From assembly GCA_964444685.1 (NCBI GenBank), contig CAYUIG010000011.1:15389-79388 (forward strand): DNA of 64,000 nt, given 5' to 3'. The translations under genes were made by a program, and so were the position numbers. Below, one piece after another: positions 1-7,824 of this stretch. Numbering within the stretch: position 1 is the first letter of the stretch; each line of letters begins with the position of its first letter. The notes below the pieces were generated by a model that searched no databases, was not told the DNA's origin, and saw only the letters and a program-made list of their open reading frames with translations. The DNA comes from CAYUIG01 sp964444685 (GTDB taxonomy: Bacteria; Gemmatimonadota; Gemmatimonadetes; Longimicrobiales; RSA9).

Positions 1-94
1 TGCCGCGTAGCGCATGCACCTCCACCTCGCCCATGACGTACACCTTCGTGACGCCGCGGGCCTGGAAGACCGGTTCGCGGCGGGTATCTACCAC
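1..94 (-). CDS. ABC transporter ATP-binding protein, MacB/LolD type (partial, N-terminus only)
   Basis: Thirty-one codons are visible before the window ends. I place the start at a GTG at position 94, which overlaps the stop of the TolC gene (GTGTGGTAG), so the two are translationally coupled. Residues reading ARGVTKVY and then GEVEVHALRG match the first two strands of MacB/LolD-family ATPases, where the target-specific loop between the strands carries an acidic Val-rich stretch. The Walker A motif would lie just outside the window. Next to a TolC gene this suggests a MacAB-TolC-like tripartite exporter; the permease and adaptor cannot be seen. The family call rests on pattern memory over a short segment. 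Confidence 0.72.
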   Translation of the reverse strand, partial: MVDTRREPVFQARGVTKVYVMGEVEVHALRG

Positions 95-1377
95 ACCCGT
101 CCGAGCGCGTTCAGCACCGCCGCACGCGCGATGGCGAGGTCCGCTTCGGCGGAGGAGCTGCGCGCCTGTGCCTCGCGCAGCGCCTGCTCCGCGTCCAGCA
201 CGTCCGCACTCAGAGCCGCGCCCTCGCCGAACTGCTGGCGCGCCACCCGGAACGATTCCTCCGCTTCCGCCACGTTCTGCGCGGCCACGCCGACGGCTTC
301 TGACGCGCGTTGCAGTTCCAGCCGTGCGCGCGCCAGGTCGACGGTCATGCGCTCGGCCGCATCCGCGAGCGTCGCCTCCGCGGCCTCGAGTCGCGCGCGC
401 GCCTCCTGTCGTTGCGCGCTCAGGCGTCCACCCTCCCAGACCGGCCAGCGGCCGCTCACCACGAACTCCCAGGTGTTCCGGAAGCTCTCCTGATCCGTGA
501 AGTAGTAGGGATTCGGCCGTGCAACGAAATAGCGCGCGCTCACGTCCAGCTCGGGCAGCCGCGCCGCTGTCGCTGCGGCCAGCGAAGCACGCCGGGCACG
601 GGTCTGCTCCGCGAGTGCCTCGAGCTGCGGGTGTTCGTCCAGCACTGCGGTCGTGTCGACGACGAGCGGTTCCGCGGGCACCGCAGGCTGCACGGGCGCA
701 TCGAGCGGGAGCCCGATGCGGCGGTTCAGCTCGAGGCGCGCACTGCGCACCGCGTTCGCTGCCTCGACGCGCTCGAGCCGCACTTCCGAACGCCGCGCCT
801 GCGCGGCGAGCAGGTCGCGCGTGATCGCGGTACCCTCGGCGACGCGCCGTGCTACGACCGCCACATGCTCGTCCATGCGCACCACCGCGGCCTCGGCCGC
901 TTCGAGCGCGGCCATCGAACGGTACAGCTCCCACCAGGCGCGTCGGATCTCGAAGGCGAGCATCGCACGCTCGCGCTCGAGTGCGAGCTCTGCACTTCTC
1001 GCCACGTGTTCGGCCGCGCGGGTTTCGTGACCCAGACGGATCTGCGACAGCACAGGCACGCCCACACTCAGCTCGGCGTGGTAGCGATCCAGCTGCGCGG
1101 TCTGGAAGACGAACGTGGAGTCGAGCCCGGGTACGTCGAACTCCACACCCGGGATGTCGCTCACCCGCGTATAGTTCGCCTGCGCCCGCACGCTGGGAAG
1201 GCGGCCTGCCTCGACCTGCCGCTGCACGGCCCGCGCCGCCGTTGCGTCCGCTCGCGCCACGCGCAGTCGTTCATTCGACTCCAACCCCATGCGCACGCTC
1301 TGCTCGACCGTCAGCTCCTGCGCGCCGGCGCGCGTGGCAAGCGCAACGAGGAGCACGGTCACAACGATCCGGAGCAT
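88..1377 (-). CDS. TolC family outer membrane efflux protein
   Basis: The 429-residue protein opens with a Sec signal peptide (residues 1-19, ending AGAQ) and then shows the long, Ala/Glu/Arg-rich alternating helices of outer-membrane efflux proteins. The two internal repeats each run helix-helix-strand; the strand segments contain the aromatic pairs expected of the 12-stranded barrel. Length is normal for the family. TolC trimers form the outer-membrane channel of tripartite pumps and type I secretion systems. The gene is followed without a gap by an ABC ATPase start, so it probably belongs to an ABC-type exporter. A second, unrelated TolC copy lies at 21224-22525 in an RND operon. Confidence 0.9.
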   Translation of the reverse strand: MLRIVVTVLLVALATRAGAQELTVEQSVRMGLESNERLRVARADATAARAVQRQVEAGRLPSVRAQANYTRVSDIPGVEFDVPGLDSTFVFQTAQLDRYHAELSVGVPVLSQIRLGHETRAAEHVARSAELALERERAMLAFEIRRAWWELYRSMAALEAAEAAVVRMDEHVAVVARRVAEGTAITRDLLAAQARRSEVRLERVEAANAVRSARLELNRRIGLPLDAPVQPAVPAEPLVVDTTAVLDEHPQLEALAEQTRARRASLAAATAARLPELDVSARYFVARPNPYYFTDQESFRNTWEFVVSGRWPVWEGGRLSAQRQEARARLEAAEATLADAAERMTVDLARARLELQRASEAVGVAAQNVAEAEESFRVARQQFGEGAALSADVLDAEQALREAQARSSSAEADLAIARAAVLNALGRVW

Positions 1378-1390
1378 CGCAGATCTCCTC

Positions 1391-2041
1391 TCAGTTCGCG
1401 GATGCCACCCAGCACCCGATCGGTATGTCGACGAAGTCGGCTGTCGTATCGTGCGTGAAGTGCCACCACTCCTGGTCGTAGTTGGTAAAGCCCTCGGCCT
1501 CCATTGCGCGCACGAGCGTCATCCGGTTCTCCATCACCGGACCGGTCGCGTTCGCGGTGTGCGATTCGGTGCCGAAATGGTCGTACGGCGTGCCCATGTC
1601 GAGCGGCTCGCCCGTATCGAGGCGGACCAGCGTGAGGTCCACCGTGTTGCCGCGGTTGTGGTTGCTGCGCCGGGCGACGTACCCCTGATCCAGCACCCAC
1701 TCGTTGCCCGTGCGCTCCGCCCACGCGACCATGTCGTGCGTGGCGCGGACGGGACGGTACGCATCCCACACGAGCAGCCCGAGCCCCTGCGTCGCAAGGG
1801 ATCGCTGCACCCGTCCGAGCGCCTCGGCCGCCGCCGGCCGCAGCAGCGCGGCGGGCACCTCATAGCCGGTGAGCGGCGCACCTGTGAAATTGCCGGGCGT
1901 CGCGTAGCGGATGTCCTCGCGAATGCCCGGTTCCGCAGTCGTCACCCGCATCATCGGAGGCTGTGTGGCCGGGCAGTCCGCGACGGGAGTCGTCGCACAG
2001 GCCGCGATCAGGACGAGGGCCGAAAGGAAGAACGATCGCAT
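1391..2041 (-). CDS. VanX-type D-alanyl-D-alanine dipeptidase, lipoprotein (peptidase M15D)
   Basis: The 216-residue protein has a lipoprotein signal (hydrophobic residues 4-14, lipobox IAAC with Cys15). The M15D zinc site is intact: SNHNRG-VD gives His128 and Asp135, and EWWH gives the base Glu191 and the ligand His194; DAYRP supplies the conserved Arg96. Known members cleave D-Ala-D-Ala or related D,D-dipeptides. A lipid-anchored form probably acts in the periplasm on cell-wall dipeptides for recycling rather than in vancomycin resistance, because no vanHA genes are nearby. The start at 2041 is chosen for the signal peptide. It lies only 9 bases from the start of a divergently read gene and has no Shine-Dalgarno sequence. 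Confidence 0.88.
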   Translation of the reverse strand: MRSFFLSALVLIAACATTPVADCPATQPPMMRVTTAEPGIREDIRYATPGNFTGAPLTGYEVPAALLRPAAAEALGRVQRSLATQGLGLLVWDAYRPVRATHDMVAWAERTGNEWVLDQGYVARRSNHNRGNTVDLTLVRLDTGEPLDMGTPYDHFGTESHTANATGPVMENRMTLVRAMEAEGFTNYDQEWWHFTHDTTADFVDIPIGCWVASAN

Positions 2042-2050
2042 GGAGGTTTC

Positions 2051-2350
2051 GTGTACGGGTTGATCGGTAAGATGCGGACGGTCCCGGGCGCGCGCGATGC
2101 CGTCCTGGAGATCCTGCTGGAAGGCACGGGCGGCATGCCCGGTTGCCTCTCCTACATCATTGCCACGGACCCGGAGGATCCGGACGCGATCTGGATCACG
2201 GAGGTGTGGGACGATGCGGAGAGCCATCGCGCCTCACTTTCCCTGCCTGCGGTTCAGGCAGCGATCGCGAAGGCGAAGCCGAAGATCGCGGGGTTCGGCG
2301 AGCGATTCGAGACCACTCCCGTGGGGGGACACGGCCTCGCCTCGGGCTGA
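2051..2350 (+). CDS. Antibiotic biosynthesis monooxygenase (ABM) domain protein, YgiN-like
   Basis: A 99-residue single-domain protein with the dimeric alpha-beta ABM fold: an opening strand (GLIGKM), a VPGARDAVL helix, MPGCLSYII, then the signature ITEVW-D-ESHRASL, and a C-terminal PVGGHGL tail typical of the quinol-monooxygenase/YgiN group. Substrates are unknown; relatives oxidise quinols or serve as small heme-free oxygenases. I chose the GTG at 2051 because a GGAGG sits 5 bases upstream (2042-2046) and the protein then begins at the normal family start. It is divergent from the VanX-like gene with a 9-base gap, so one of the two promoters must lie inside the neighbouring reading frame. 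Confidence 0.85.
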   Translation: MYGLIGKMRTVPGARDAVLEILLEGTGGMPGCLSYIIATDPEDPDAIWITEVWDDAESHRASLSLPAVQAAIAKAKPKIAGFGERFETTPVGGHGLASG

Positions 2351-2386
2351 ACGCGCCGTGCAGTTGGGGAAGTCGTTGCGCTGACG

Positions 2387-3631
2387 CTACTCCGCGTCGG
2401 CGAGATCGTCCCGCCCGAAGCCGATCTTGCGCTCGGTGCGGTCCAGCGCGCCCTCGTGCCACTCGAGGTCCGCGACGGTGAGCGACGTCAGCTCGTCCAC
2501 CTTCACCGTACCGTCCTCGAGCGCTCGCGCCGCCATGCGGGCGTACGCCTGCTCGAAGAGTGACCGTGCGAAGCGCGCGTTGCCGAAGCCGGGCTTCTGC
2601 GCCGCACGCACGAAGATCCCCTGTGCGGCGTCGAGCACGGGCTTCGGCACATCGATCACGGCCGTCGTCGCGAAGTTCTCGAAGATGCGCACGAGGTCGG
2701 CGGGCGTGTAGTCCGGGAAGTCGATGTAGGTCTTGAAGCGGCTGCGCAAACCGGGATTCGAGCGGATGAACTCGGCCATCTCGTCGCCGTAGCCCGCGAC
2801 GATCACGGCGAGCTCGTCGCGGTGGTCCTCCATCGCCTTCACGAGCGTCGCGATCGCCTCCGCGCCGAAGTCGGATGCGTGACTCGGCGTGAGCGAGTAC
2901 GCCTCGTCGATGAACAGCACGCCGGGTCGCGTCCTGCGGATCACGTCCGCGGTCTTCATCGCCGTCTGACCCACATATCCGGCGACGAGGTCCGCGCGAC
3001 CCACCTCCGTGAAGTTGGATCCCGGCAGTGCCCCCGTCGCGGCGTAGAGGCGGGCGATGATGCGTGCGACCGTCGTCTTGCCGGTGCCGGGCGGACCGGT
3101 GAACACGAGATGCAGCCCGGCGCTCACCGTGGGCAGGCCGGCGCGCACCCGCTCCTGGTTCGCCTGCACGACCGCGATGATGCTGCGAACCTGCCGCTTT
3201 ACGCTCTCGAGTCCTACCAGTGACTCGAGGTCCGCGAGCACCTCCTCCAGGGTTTCCGGCTCTGGTGGCGGCGATGCCTGCTGCGGCGTGGGCTCGACGA
3301 CGACCTTGCCGGCCTCCTCCATGGCGGGGCCCGGCCCCGGAGCCACCGGGGCCTGCGGCTCGTTCAGCCACTCGACGACCGCTGCGACCGCCTTGTCCTC
3401 GGTCGACAGCTCGCGCAGCAGCGCTTCTGCCTCTTGCGGAACCTGCGGCGTCTCGATCGACGTGCCGTACGGTTCGAGGCGGCGCCGCGCCTCCTCGATC
3501 CGCGTGGCTAGCTCCGGACGGGTGCGGAAGTGGCGGGCGGCGGCGTACAGCACGTGGCGCCGCTCGACCACGCCGTGGGAAGCCGACTTGGCCGCGGCTA
3601 CCGCTGCGTCACGGAGCAGGGCGTACAGCAC
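2387..3631 (-). CDS. AAA ATPase, CbbX/SpoVK/EccA-like
   Basis: The 414-residue protein has an alpha-helical N-terminal region (about 1-95, Clp-N-like in look), a Pro-rich linker (about 92-127), and one AAA module. Walker A GPPGTGKTT is at 179-187, Walker B VLFIDEA at 238-244, a NPGLRSRF arginine-finger segment follows at about 292-299, and a C-terminal helical lid comes after. This arrangement is that of CbbX (Rubisco activase) and the EccA/SpoVK ATPases, which remodel protein complexes. There is no Rubisco here, so the client is unknown. It starts at a GTG 3 bases after the stop of the YbjN-like gene, with no ribosome site of its own, so the two are translationally coupled and probably act together. 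Confidence 0.85.
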   Translation of the reverse strand: MLYALLRDAAVAAAKSASHGVVERRHVLYAAARHFRTRPELATRIEEARRRLEPYGTSIETPQVPQEAEALLRELSTEDKAVAAVVEWLNEPQAPVAPGPGPAMEEAGKVVVEPTPQQASPPPEPETLEEVLADLESLVGLESVKRQVRSIIAVVQANQERVRAGLPTVSAGLHLVFTGPPGTGKTTVARIIARLYAATGALPGSNFTEVGRADLVAGYVGQTAMKTADVIRRTRPGVLFIDEAYSLTPSHASDFGAEAIATLVKAMEDHRDELAVIVAGYGDEMAEFIRSNPGLRSRFKTYIDFPDYTPADLVRIFENFATTAVIDVPKPVLDAAQGIFVRAAQKPGFGNARFARSLFEQAYARMAARALEDGTVKVDELTSLTVADLEWHEGALDRTERKIGFGRDDLADAE

Positions 3632-3634
3632 GCG

Positions 3635-4090
3635 CTACGCGTCCAGCCAGCGCCGGCCGCCGAACTTCGACTGGAGTTCGTCGTCCCATGCGTCCGCGGC
3701 GCCGAGCACGCTCCACAGCGCGTTGGCGAGTTCCTTCTCGTCGATGTAGTCGCCGAGCAGCGTGTGCGACATCAGCAGGTAGACGGTGCCGGGCTCGCTG
3801 TCATCGTGCACTTCCACGTGCCCGAACCAGCGGGAACCGCCGTTCCGCGCCACCCACTCGAAGAGTTCGGGCGACGGGCGCACTCCCTGCAGTATGAGAG
3901 AGCTGACGAGGACGTAGGTGCGCGGCTCGCCGTCCTGATCGTTGCCGCCGGGCATCACACGCACCTGAACGGCCGTGCTCACATCCTCGAAGCGGATGTT
4001 GAAGCGATCGCCGTCCAGGAGGACCTTCAGACCGAGCGGTCCCGTAAGGAGGCGCTGCACCTTCATCATCGTCTGCTCAATCGTGGCCAC
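3635..4090 (-). CDS. YbjN / type III secretion chaperone-fold protein
   Basis: About 151 residues. The pattern of an N-terminal helix (TIEQTMMKVQRLL), paired strands around GLKVLLDGDRFNIRF, VQVRVMP and TYVLVSSLIL, and a final helix-rich half fits the YbjN/CesT-like peptide-binding chaperone fold; this is fold-level recognition only. Two GTG starts are possible. I prefer the one at 4090 because an AGGAG lies 8 bases upstream; the one at 4099 would overlap that site. It is the first gene of a two-gene unit with the AAA ATPase and may deliver substrates to it, which is inference. Confidence 0.6.
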   Translation of the reverse strand: MATIEQTMMKVQRLLTGPLGLKVLLDGDRFNIRFEDVSTAVQVRVMPGGNDQDGEPRTYVLVSSLILQGVRPSPELFEWVARNGGSRWFGHVEVHDDSEPGTVYLLMSHTLLGDYIDEKELANALWSVLGAADAWDDELQSKFGGRRWLDA

Positions 4091-4263
4091 GCTGCACACT
4101 CCTGTCGGACGGGGATTTCCGGACCGGATCGGTCGTCCCGGAAGCTATCCGGGCCGAGGAGCGGGCGGCAATAGACCCCGAAGCGGACCCGAATCGCGGG
4201 CTTGCTTCGGAGCACCCCGGCCGGCCGCTCCAGCGGTCCGGCCCACCCGGAAGGAGGCAGGTT

Positions 4264-4680
4264 ATGCGGGTGATCGTGATCGTGAAGGGAGACGAGAAGT
4301 ACGAGGCCGGCGCGGAGCCGACCGAGCAGGAGTTCATCGAGATGGGAGCCTTCAACGAAGAGCTGGCCAACGCCGGCGTCATGATCTCAGGGGAAGGCCT
4401 GCACAACACGTCGAAGGGCGCACGCATCCGCTACGGCGGCAAGCAGCCCGAAGTCACACGCGGCCCGTTCGGCAAGGGCCCGGAGCTGATGGCCGGCTAC
4501 TGGATCCTCGAGGTCGATTCACTGGACGAATCGATCGACTGGATGAAGCGCGCGCCGTTCAAGGAGGGCGAGGTCGAGATCCGTCAGATCGCGGAGGCCG
4601 AGGACTTCGGTGAGGCCTACACGCCTGCCGTACGCGAGCAGGAGGAGCGGATCCGAGAGCGTATAGGCTCCCGCGGCTGA
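4264..4680 (+). CDS. YCII-related domain protein (YciI/DGPF family)
   Basis: The 138-residue protein has the YCII ferredoxin-like layout: strand MRVIVIVKG, helix TEQEFIEMGAFNEELANAG, MISGEGLHNTSKGARIRY, then GPF-KGPELMAGYWILEVDSLDESIDWMKRAPF. The conserved His/Asp-centred site of the family is represented by GLH and the ILEVDS stretch. Members are small dimeric proteins of mostly unknown function that often accompany ECF sigma factors; no sigma factor gene is adjacent here. A strong AGGAGG lies 7 bases before the ATG. The gene is monocistronic and faces a long inverted repeat downstream. Confidence 0.88.
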   Translation: MRVIVIVKGDEKYEAGAEPTEQEFIEMGAFNEELANAGVMISGEGLHNTSKGARIRYGGKQPEVTRGPFGKGPELMAGYWILEVDSLDESIDWMKRAPFKEGEVEIRQIAEAEDFGEAYTPAVREQEERIRERIGSRG

Positions 4681-4683
4681 GTT

Positions 4684-4932
4684 TATTCACCACAGAGCCG
4701 CAGAGGACGCTGAGAAACGAAATGTTCACCGCGGAGTTCGCGGATGACGCGGAGAACGGAATGTTGTAGTTGGTTTCCGGTGACGTCAGGTTCGCGGCGG
4801 AGGTGAAGCTCCGTCGCGGCATCCGAGAAACCAGGTACCAATTACAAAATTCGTTCTCCGCGTACTCTGCGAACTCCGCGGTGAATTCTCTTGTCTGTTC
4901 TCTGCGTTCTCTGCGACTCTGTGGTGAAATTC
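4684..4932. repeat. Long intergenic inverted repeat with CACCACAGAG / CACCGCGGAG half-sites
   Basis: Two different sequence modules occur in opposite orientation at the two ends of this gap. An outer module near 4686 (CACCACAGAG-CGCAGAG-ACGC) reappears inverted at about 4898-4930. An inner module near 4724 (TTCACCGCGGAGTTCGC) reappears inverted at about 4850-4890. The element therefore folds as a nested palindrome with a central segment (about 4763-4845) that is not repeated. It lies between two converging genes. Similar CACCACAGAG repeats are scattered in many bacterial genomes (my recollection), but I know of no defined function. Confidence 0.8.
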
Positions 4933-4939
4933 TTGAAGT

Positions 4940-5599
4940 TCACTTCCCGAACACTTCATCTCGCTTCGAGACAATGCGTCCGACGAGACCGTAATCCACC
5001 GCCGCCTCCGCCGACAGCCAGAAATTCCGGCGCGTGTCTTCCTCGATGCGTTCGACGGTTTGGCCTGTAGTCTCGGCGAAGATGCGGTTGAGCCGCTGCC
5101 GCATGCGCAGGATCTCGCGCGCTTCGATCTCGACGTCGGCAGCGCTGCCGCGCGTCCCGCCTGCGGGCTGGTGCAGCAGGTAGCGCGTGTGCGGGAGCGA
5201 GAGCCGCCGCTCCTTCGGCACGGCCACATAGATCAGCGCGCCGGCACTGGCCACCCAGCCGGTGCCGATCATCGTGACCTCGGACCCGATGAAGCGGATC
5301 ATGTCGTGGATCGTGTCGCCCGACTCGACGTGACCGCCCTGCGAATTGATGAAGATGCGGATCGGGTCGTGCGACTGGCCGTCCATCGCCAGCAGCTGGC
5401 CGATCACGTTGGCCGCCAGCTTCTGGTTGATCTCGCCGCTGATGATCAGTGTGCGCGACCGGAAGAGCAGATCGCGCGCGCTGTCCGTGAGCGCCGTCGG
5501 TGTCGTCGTCGGCGTCGTGGTCTCACGCGGCGACGGCTCGTCCTCGTCGCCCTCGTCGGGCATCGGGTGCTCGTACTGCGAACCCCGGATCGTTTCCAT
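4940..5599 (-). CDS. ClpP-like serine protease, non-canonical catalytic triad
   Basis: The 219-residue protein aligns along the ClpP core: INSQGGHVESGDTIHDMIRF, GWVASAG with the nucleophile at Ser119, LLHQPAGG with His143, and the handle helix REILRMRQRLNRIF. The position of the third catalytic residue (Asp172 of Staphylococcus aureus ClpP, in DTDRDNF) is Asn192 here (DTRRNFW). An acidic, Thr/Pro-rich N-terminal extension (about 1-35) replaces the usual propeptide. ClpP tetradecamers degrade proteins unfolded by ClpX/ClpA; no unfoldase gene is adjacent. Listeria ClpP1 is a known paralogue with Asn at the same position. This is probably a secondary ClpP that may need a partner. AAAGGAA precedes the ATG. 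Confidence 0.88.
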   Translation of the reverse strand: METIRGSQYEHPMPDEGDEDEPSPRETTTPTTTPTALTDSARDLLFRSRTLIISGEINQKLAANVIGQLLAMDGQSHDPIRIFINSQGGHVESGDTIHDMIRFIGSEVTMIGTGWVASAGALIYVAVPKERRLSLPHTRYLLHQPAGGTRGSAADVEIEAREILRMRQRLNRIFAETTGQTVERIEEDTRRNFWLSAEAAVDYGLVGRIVSKRDEVFGK

Positions 5600-5683
5600 G
5601 TCGTGTTCCTTTCTTCAGTGCTGCCGGAGGATGCGCGTGCCGGCGTACGGTGGCAAGCGCTCCGCACCTCCTGGAACGACGAA

Positions 5684-5713
5684 GCGGCCGCCCGCGATCC
5701 CGCGGACGGCCGC
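5684..5713 (-). terminator. GC-rich hairpin, terminator-like
   Basis: Arms GCGGCCGCCCGCG (5684-5696) and CGCGGACGGCCGC (5701-5713) pair over 13 bases with one G-T type mismatch and a 4-base loop. It lies 23 bases downstream of the DUF4412 gene stop and ahead of clpP. There is no strong T-run, so termination would be hairpin-driven. Confidence 0.6.
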
Positions 5714-5736
5714 CACGAAGCCGCCTGGAAGCGGCG

Positions 5737-6348
5737 TCAGTTGCCGATCTTGAACAGGTCGTCGGAGAGCGACTTCCGCTCGACGCTGAGCGCCTGCAGC
5801 GTCGCCTGCCCCTGCTCCGTATTCATCGTAACCTTGAGCGGCAGGAAGCCTTCATTGAACCGCGCCCGGAGCTCCTCCCACGCCTTCATCGAGGCGGAGG
5901 ACGCACCCATGGACGCCATCACGAAGCCGAGGCCCTTCGCCGCGCAGATGTCGGCCTCACCCTGCGTCTGCTTCACGATGAAGTGTTCGCACTGGTGGCC
6001 CGCCACCGTCTCGGTCTGACCCGTGGCCGTCACTTCGATGTCCATGTCCTCGTCCGAGACACCCGCCATGGCCTGGAGATCGGCCATGCTCATCGTCTGC
6101 ACACCGCCGCCCGGCACCATCATGGTCAGCGTGCCGGCCTCGAAGTCGAACACCGTCGACATCGCGCCCATGCCCATGTCCATGTCCTGGCGCAGCATCT
6201 TGCCCTTCACGTGCTGCGTCATCTCCATGGACATCCCGGACATCGTCATCTGGTACCGGATGGTGCCCTCGAAATCCTCCTGCGCCGATACTGCAGCGGG
6301 GAGCACCATGGCCGCGAGCGCGAGCCCCGCGATCCGCTTCATCCGCAT
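5737..6348 (-). CDS. DUF4412 domain protein, exported and Met-rich
   Basis: The 203-residue protein has a Sec signal peptide (1-22, ending VSAQ) followed by FEGTIRYQMTMSGM, the opening of DUF4412, and a C-terminal EGFLPLKV-TMNTEQGQ-TLQALSVERKSLSD segment typical of the family. Methionine is strikingly abundant between residues about 35 and 95 (MSGMSMEMT, MDMGMGAMS, MADLQAMAG). Two cysteines frame the second half. The family is periplasmic or lipoprotein-like and of unknown function; a beta-rich, LolA-like fold is possible. An AGGAGG lies 4 bases before the ATG. A GC hairpin follows the stop. Confidence 0.8.
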   Translation of the reverse strand: MRMKRIAGLALAAMVLPAAVSAQEDFEGTIRYQMTMSGMSMEMTQHVKGKMLRQDMDMGMGAMSTVFDFEAGTLTMMVPGGGVQTMSMADLQAMAGVSDEDMDIEVTATGQTETVAGHQCEHFIVKQTQGEADICAAKGLGFVMASMGASSASMKAWEELRARFNEGFLPLKVTMNTEQGQATLQALSVERKSLSDDLFKIGN

Positions 6349-6539
6349 CTTGCCTCCTGCATGGTTCTGGAATCGGCGGCGCCGCGGTCCCGGCCGGGCC
6401 TCGCTCGGCGCTTAGGGCACCGACCGCCTCGCATCAACGATGGCAAAGCGGGGGTCATGGCGCAACTGGCATGGTGGCAACGCCTTGCGGCAGAACTGCG
6501 CCCCGGCCGGGGTGAACGCGGCCGGGGCCTCTGGCTGGA

Positions 6540-6938
6540 TTATCGCACAAACGCCTGTGACATCCCGAGATTGTTGCCGAGCTGTACGTGGATCGTCTGG
6601 CCCGGGACCACCACCAGCGGCTCGCTCTGGAAGCCGAAGCGTGAGCCCACAGGGTCCGCCTGGATCACGATCGTGCCGCCGGGACCCAGCATCGCCGGGG
6701 CAAGAGTCAGCCGCTCCTCTGACATCCCGCGCACCGTCGCGATCCGCATGCGCACGCCGCCCCGCACCATGTACAGAGCCACGTCCGCCCAGTTGTCATT
6801 GTCGACGATCATCGTGCTGCGCTCCTCCGTCGCGGCGAATGCGTTGGGCTCGAACTGCGAACTCGTTGTCGGTCCACACGCACCTGCCAGTGCGGCGGCC
6901 AGCGCCGCGCCCATGATCCGTGTCCTGTATGTCATCAT
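6540..6938 (-). CDS. Conserved lipoprotein of unknown function
   Basis: The 132-residue protein begins MMTYRTRIMG and has a lipobox ending in AGACG, so it is probably a lipoprotein. The mature part is a short beta-rich domain with the pattern VDNDNWADVALYMVRGGVRMRIATVRGM, then GGTIVIQADPVGS and VVVPGQTIHVQLGNNL. I recall similar small exported domains repeatedly in Gemmatimonadota, without assigned function. The start is fixed by GAGGAA just upstream and by the signal sequence. The C-terminal residues MSQAFVR run to a stop at 6540. No operon partner: a perfect hairpin separates it from the ABC gene upstream. Confidence 0.65.
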   Translation of the reverse strand: MMTYRTRIMGAALAAALAGACGPTTSSQFEPNAFAATEERSTMIVDNDNWADVALYMVRGGVRMRIATVRGMSEERLTLAPAMLGPGGTIVIQADPVGSRFGFQSEPLVVVPGQTIHVQLGNNLGMSQAFVR

Positions 6939-6969
6939 CTGTTCCTCGATCTCGATGTCCACAAACACA

Positions 6970-6995
6970 AACGCCTGCGAGTCTTCGCAGGCGTT
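6970..6995 (-). terminator. Perfect 11-bp hairpin followed by T-rich tract
   Basis: AACGCCTGCGA (6970-6980) and TCGCAGGCGTT (6985-6995) pair perfectly around a 4-base loop. Read on the minus strand the hairpin is followed by TGTGTTTGTGG, so it fits a rho-independent terminator for the ABC ATPase operon that ends at 7114. It could also act as a leader hairpin for the lipoprotein gene 31 bases further on. Confidence 0.75.
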
Positions 6996-7113
6996 ATGAC
7001 CAGGGTACCACACATCCATCACCCGGACCCGGAATGAACAAGTTCCGTGCCGTACGGCACGTCTTTCAGGGGCGGTCCACGATGTGCAACCGCACACGTG
7101 TCTTGCTTCGATT

Positions 7114-7824
7114 TCAGTGATGCGTGGCCGAGAGGTAGTCCGCGCGGAAGGAATGGTGTTCGACCGCGTGCTCGGGTGATCCGAGATCGTGTGTCGTTCC
7201 CGCCGTGAGCCACACGATCCGATCGGCTACGGCGAGCAGCGGCGGGACTTCGTGACCGGTGACGACGATGGCGCAACCCGCGGCGGCGAGCTCGCGCATC
7301 ACGTCGGAGATCCGCTCGACATCGTTCGGCGCGATGCCCTGGAACGGTTCGTCCGCGAGCAGGCATACCGGCCGTCGCATGTACGCGAGAGCGAACTCCG
7401 CTCGCCTGCGCTCCCCACCCGACAGGCTCACGACTTCGCGCTGCAGCAGCTCGTCGTCCTGAAGCTCGAGACGGTTCAGTGCGCCGCCGACATCGGCAAC
7501 GTTCCAGCGACGCGCGCACTGCGCGATCTGCGCATCCAGCGAGCGTCCGCGCGCGAGCAGCCCGCGTTCGGGGAGCAGGAAGAGTCCGCGACGGGCGAGG
7601 TAGTGCAGGCGCGGCCGGCGTACGACGTCGCCTGCGAAGTGGAGCACGCCGTGATCCGCGCGCAGCACACCGGCACAGATGCGGAGGAGTGTAGATTTCC
7701 CCGTGCCGTTGCGCCCGAGCAGCGCAACGATCTCACCGGCGTGCACGTGCAGCGTTGCCGTAGTGAGGACGCGGCGGCCGCGGAAGCTCCTGCCGATCCA
7801 GTCGGCGCGCAGGACCGCGCTCAT
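7114..7824 (-). CDS. ABC transporter ATP-binding protein
   Basis: The 236-residue protein contains a full ABC ATPase: Walker A LLGRNGTGKST (residues about 34-44), a Q-loop region, the signature LSGGERRR, Walker B VCLLADEPF and the switch histidine in VVTGHE. It lacks transmembrane segments. Layout and size resemble LivF/LptB-type ATPases. The ATG at 7824 overlaps the stop of the upstream 103-residue membrane protein (ATGA), so the two are translationally coupled, but that small protein is not a normal permease. What it moves is unknown. The operon is response regulator, membrane protein, ATPase, and a terminator hairpin follows. Confidence 0.88.
   Translation of the reverse strand: MSAVLRADWIGRSFRGRRVLTTATLHVHAGEIVALLGRNGTGKSTLLRICAGVLRADHGVLHFAGDVVRRPRLHYLARRGLFLLPERGLLARGRSLDAQIAQCARRWNVADVGGALNRLELQDDELLQREVVSLSGGERRRAEFALAYMRRPVCLLADEPFQGIAPNDVERISDVMRELAAAGCAIVVTGHEVPPLLAVADRIVWLTAGTTHDLGSPEHAVEHHSFRADYLSATHH

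Noticed and set aside
1391..2041. Vancomycin resistance vanX
   Set aside because: It is a stand-alone lipoprotein without vanH/vanA-type genes; recycling of D,D-dipeptides is the more likely role.
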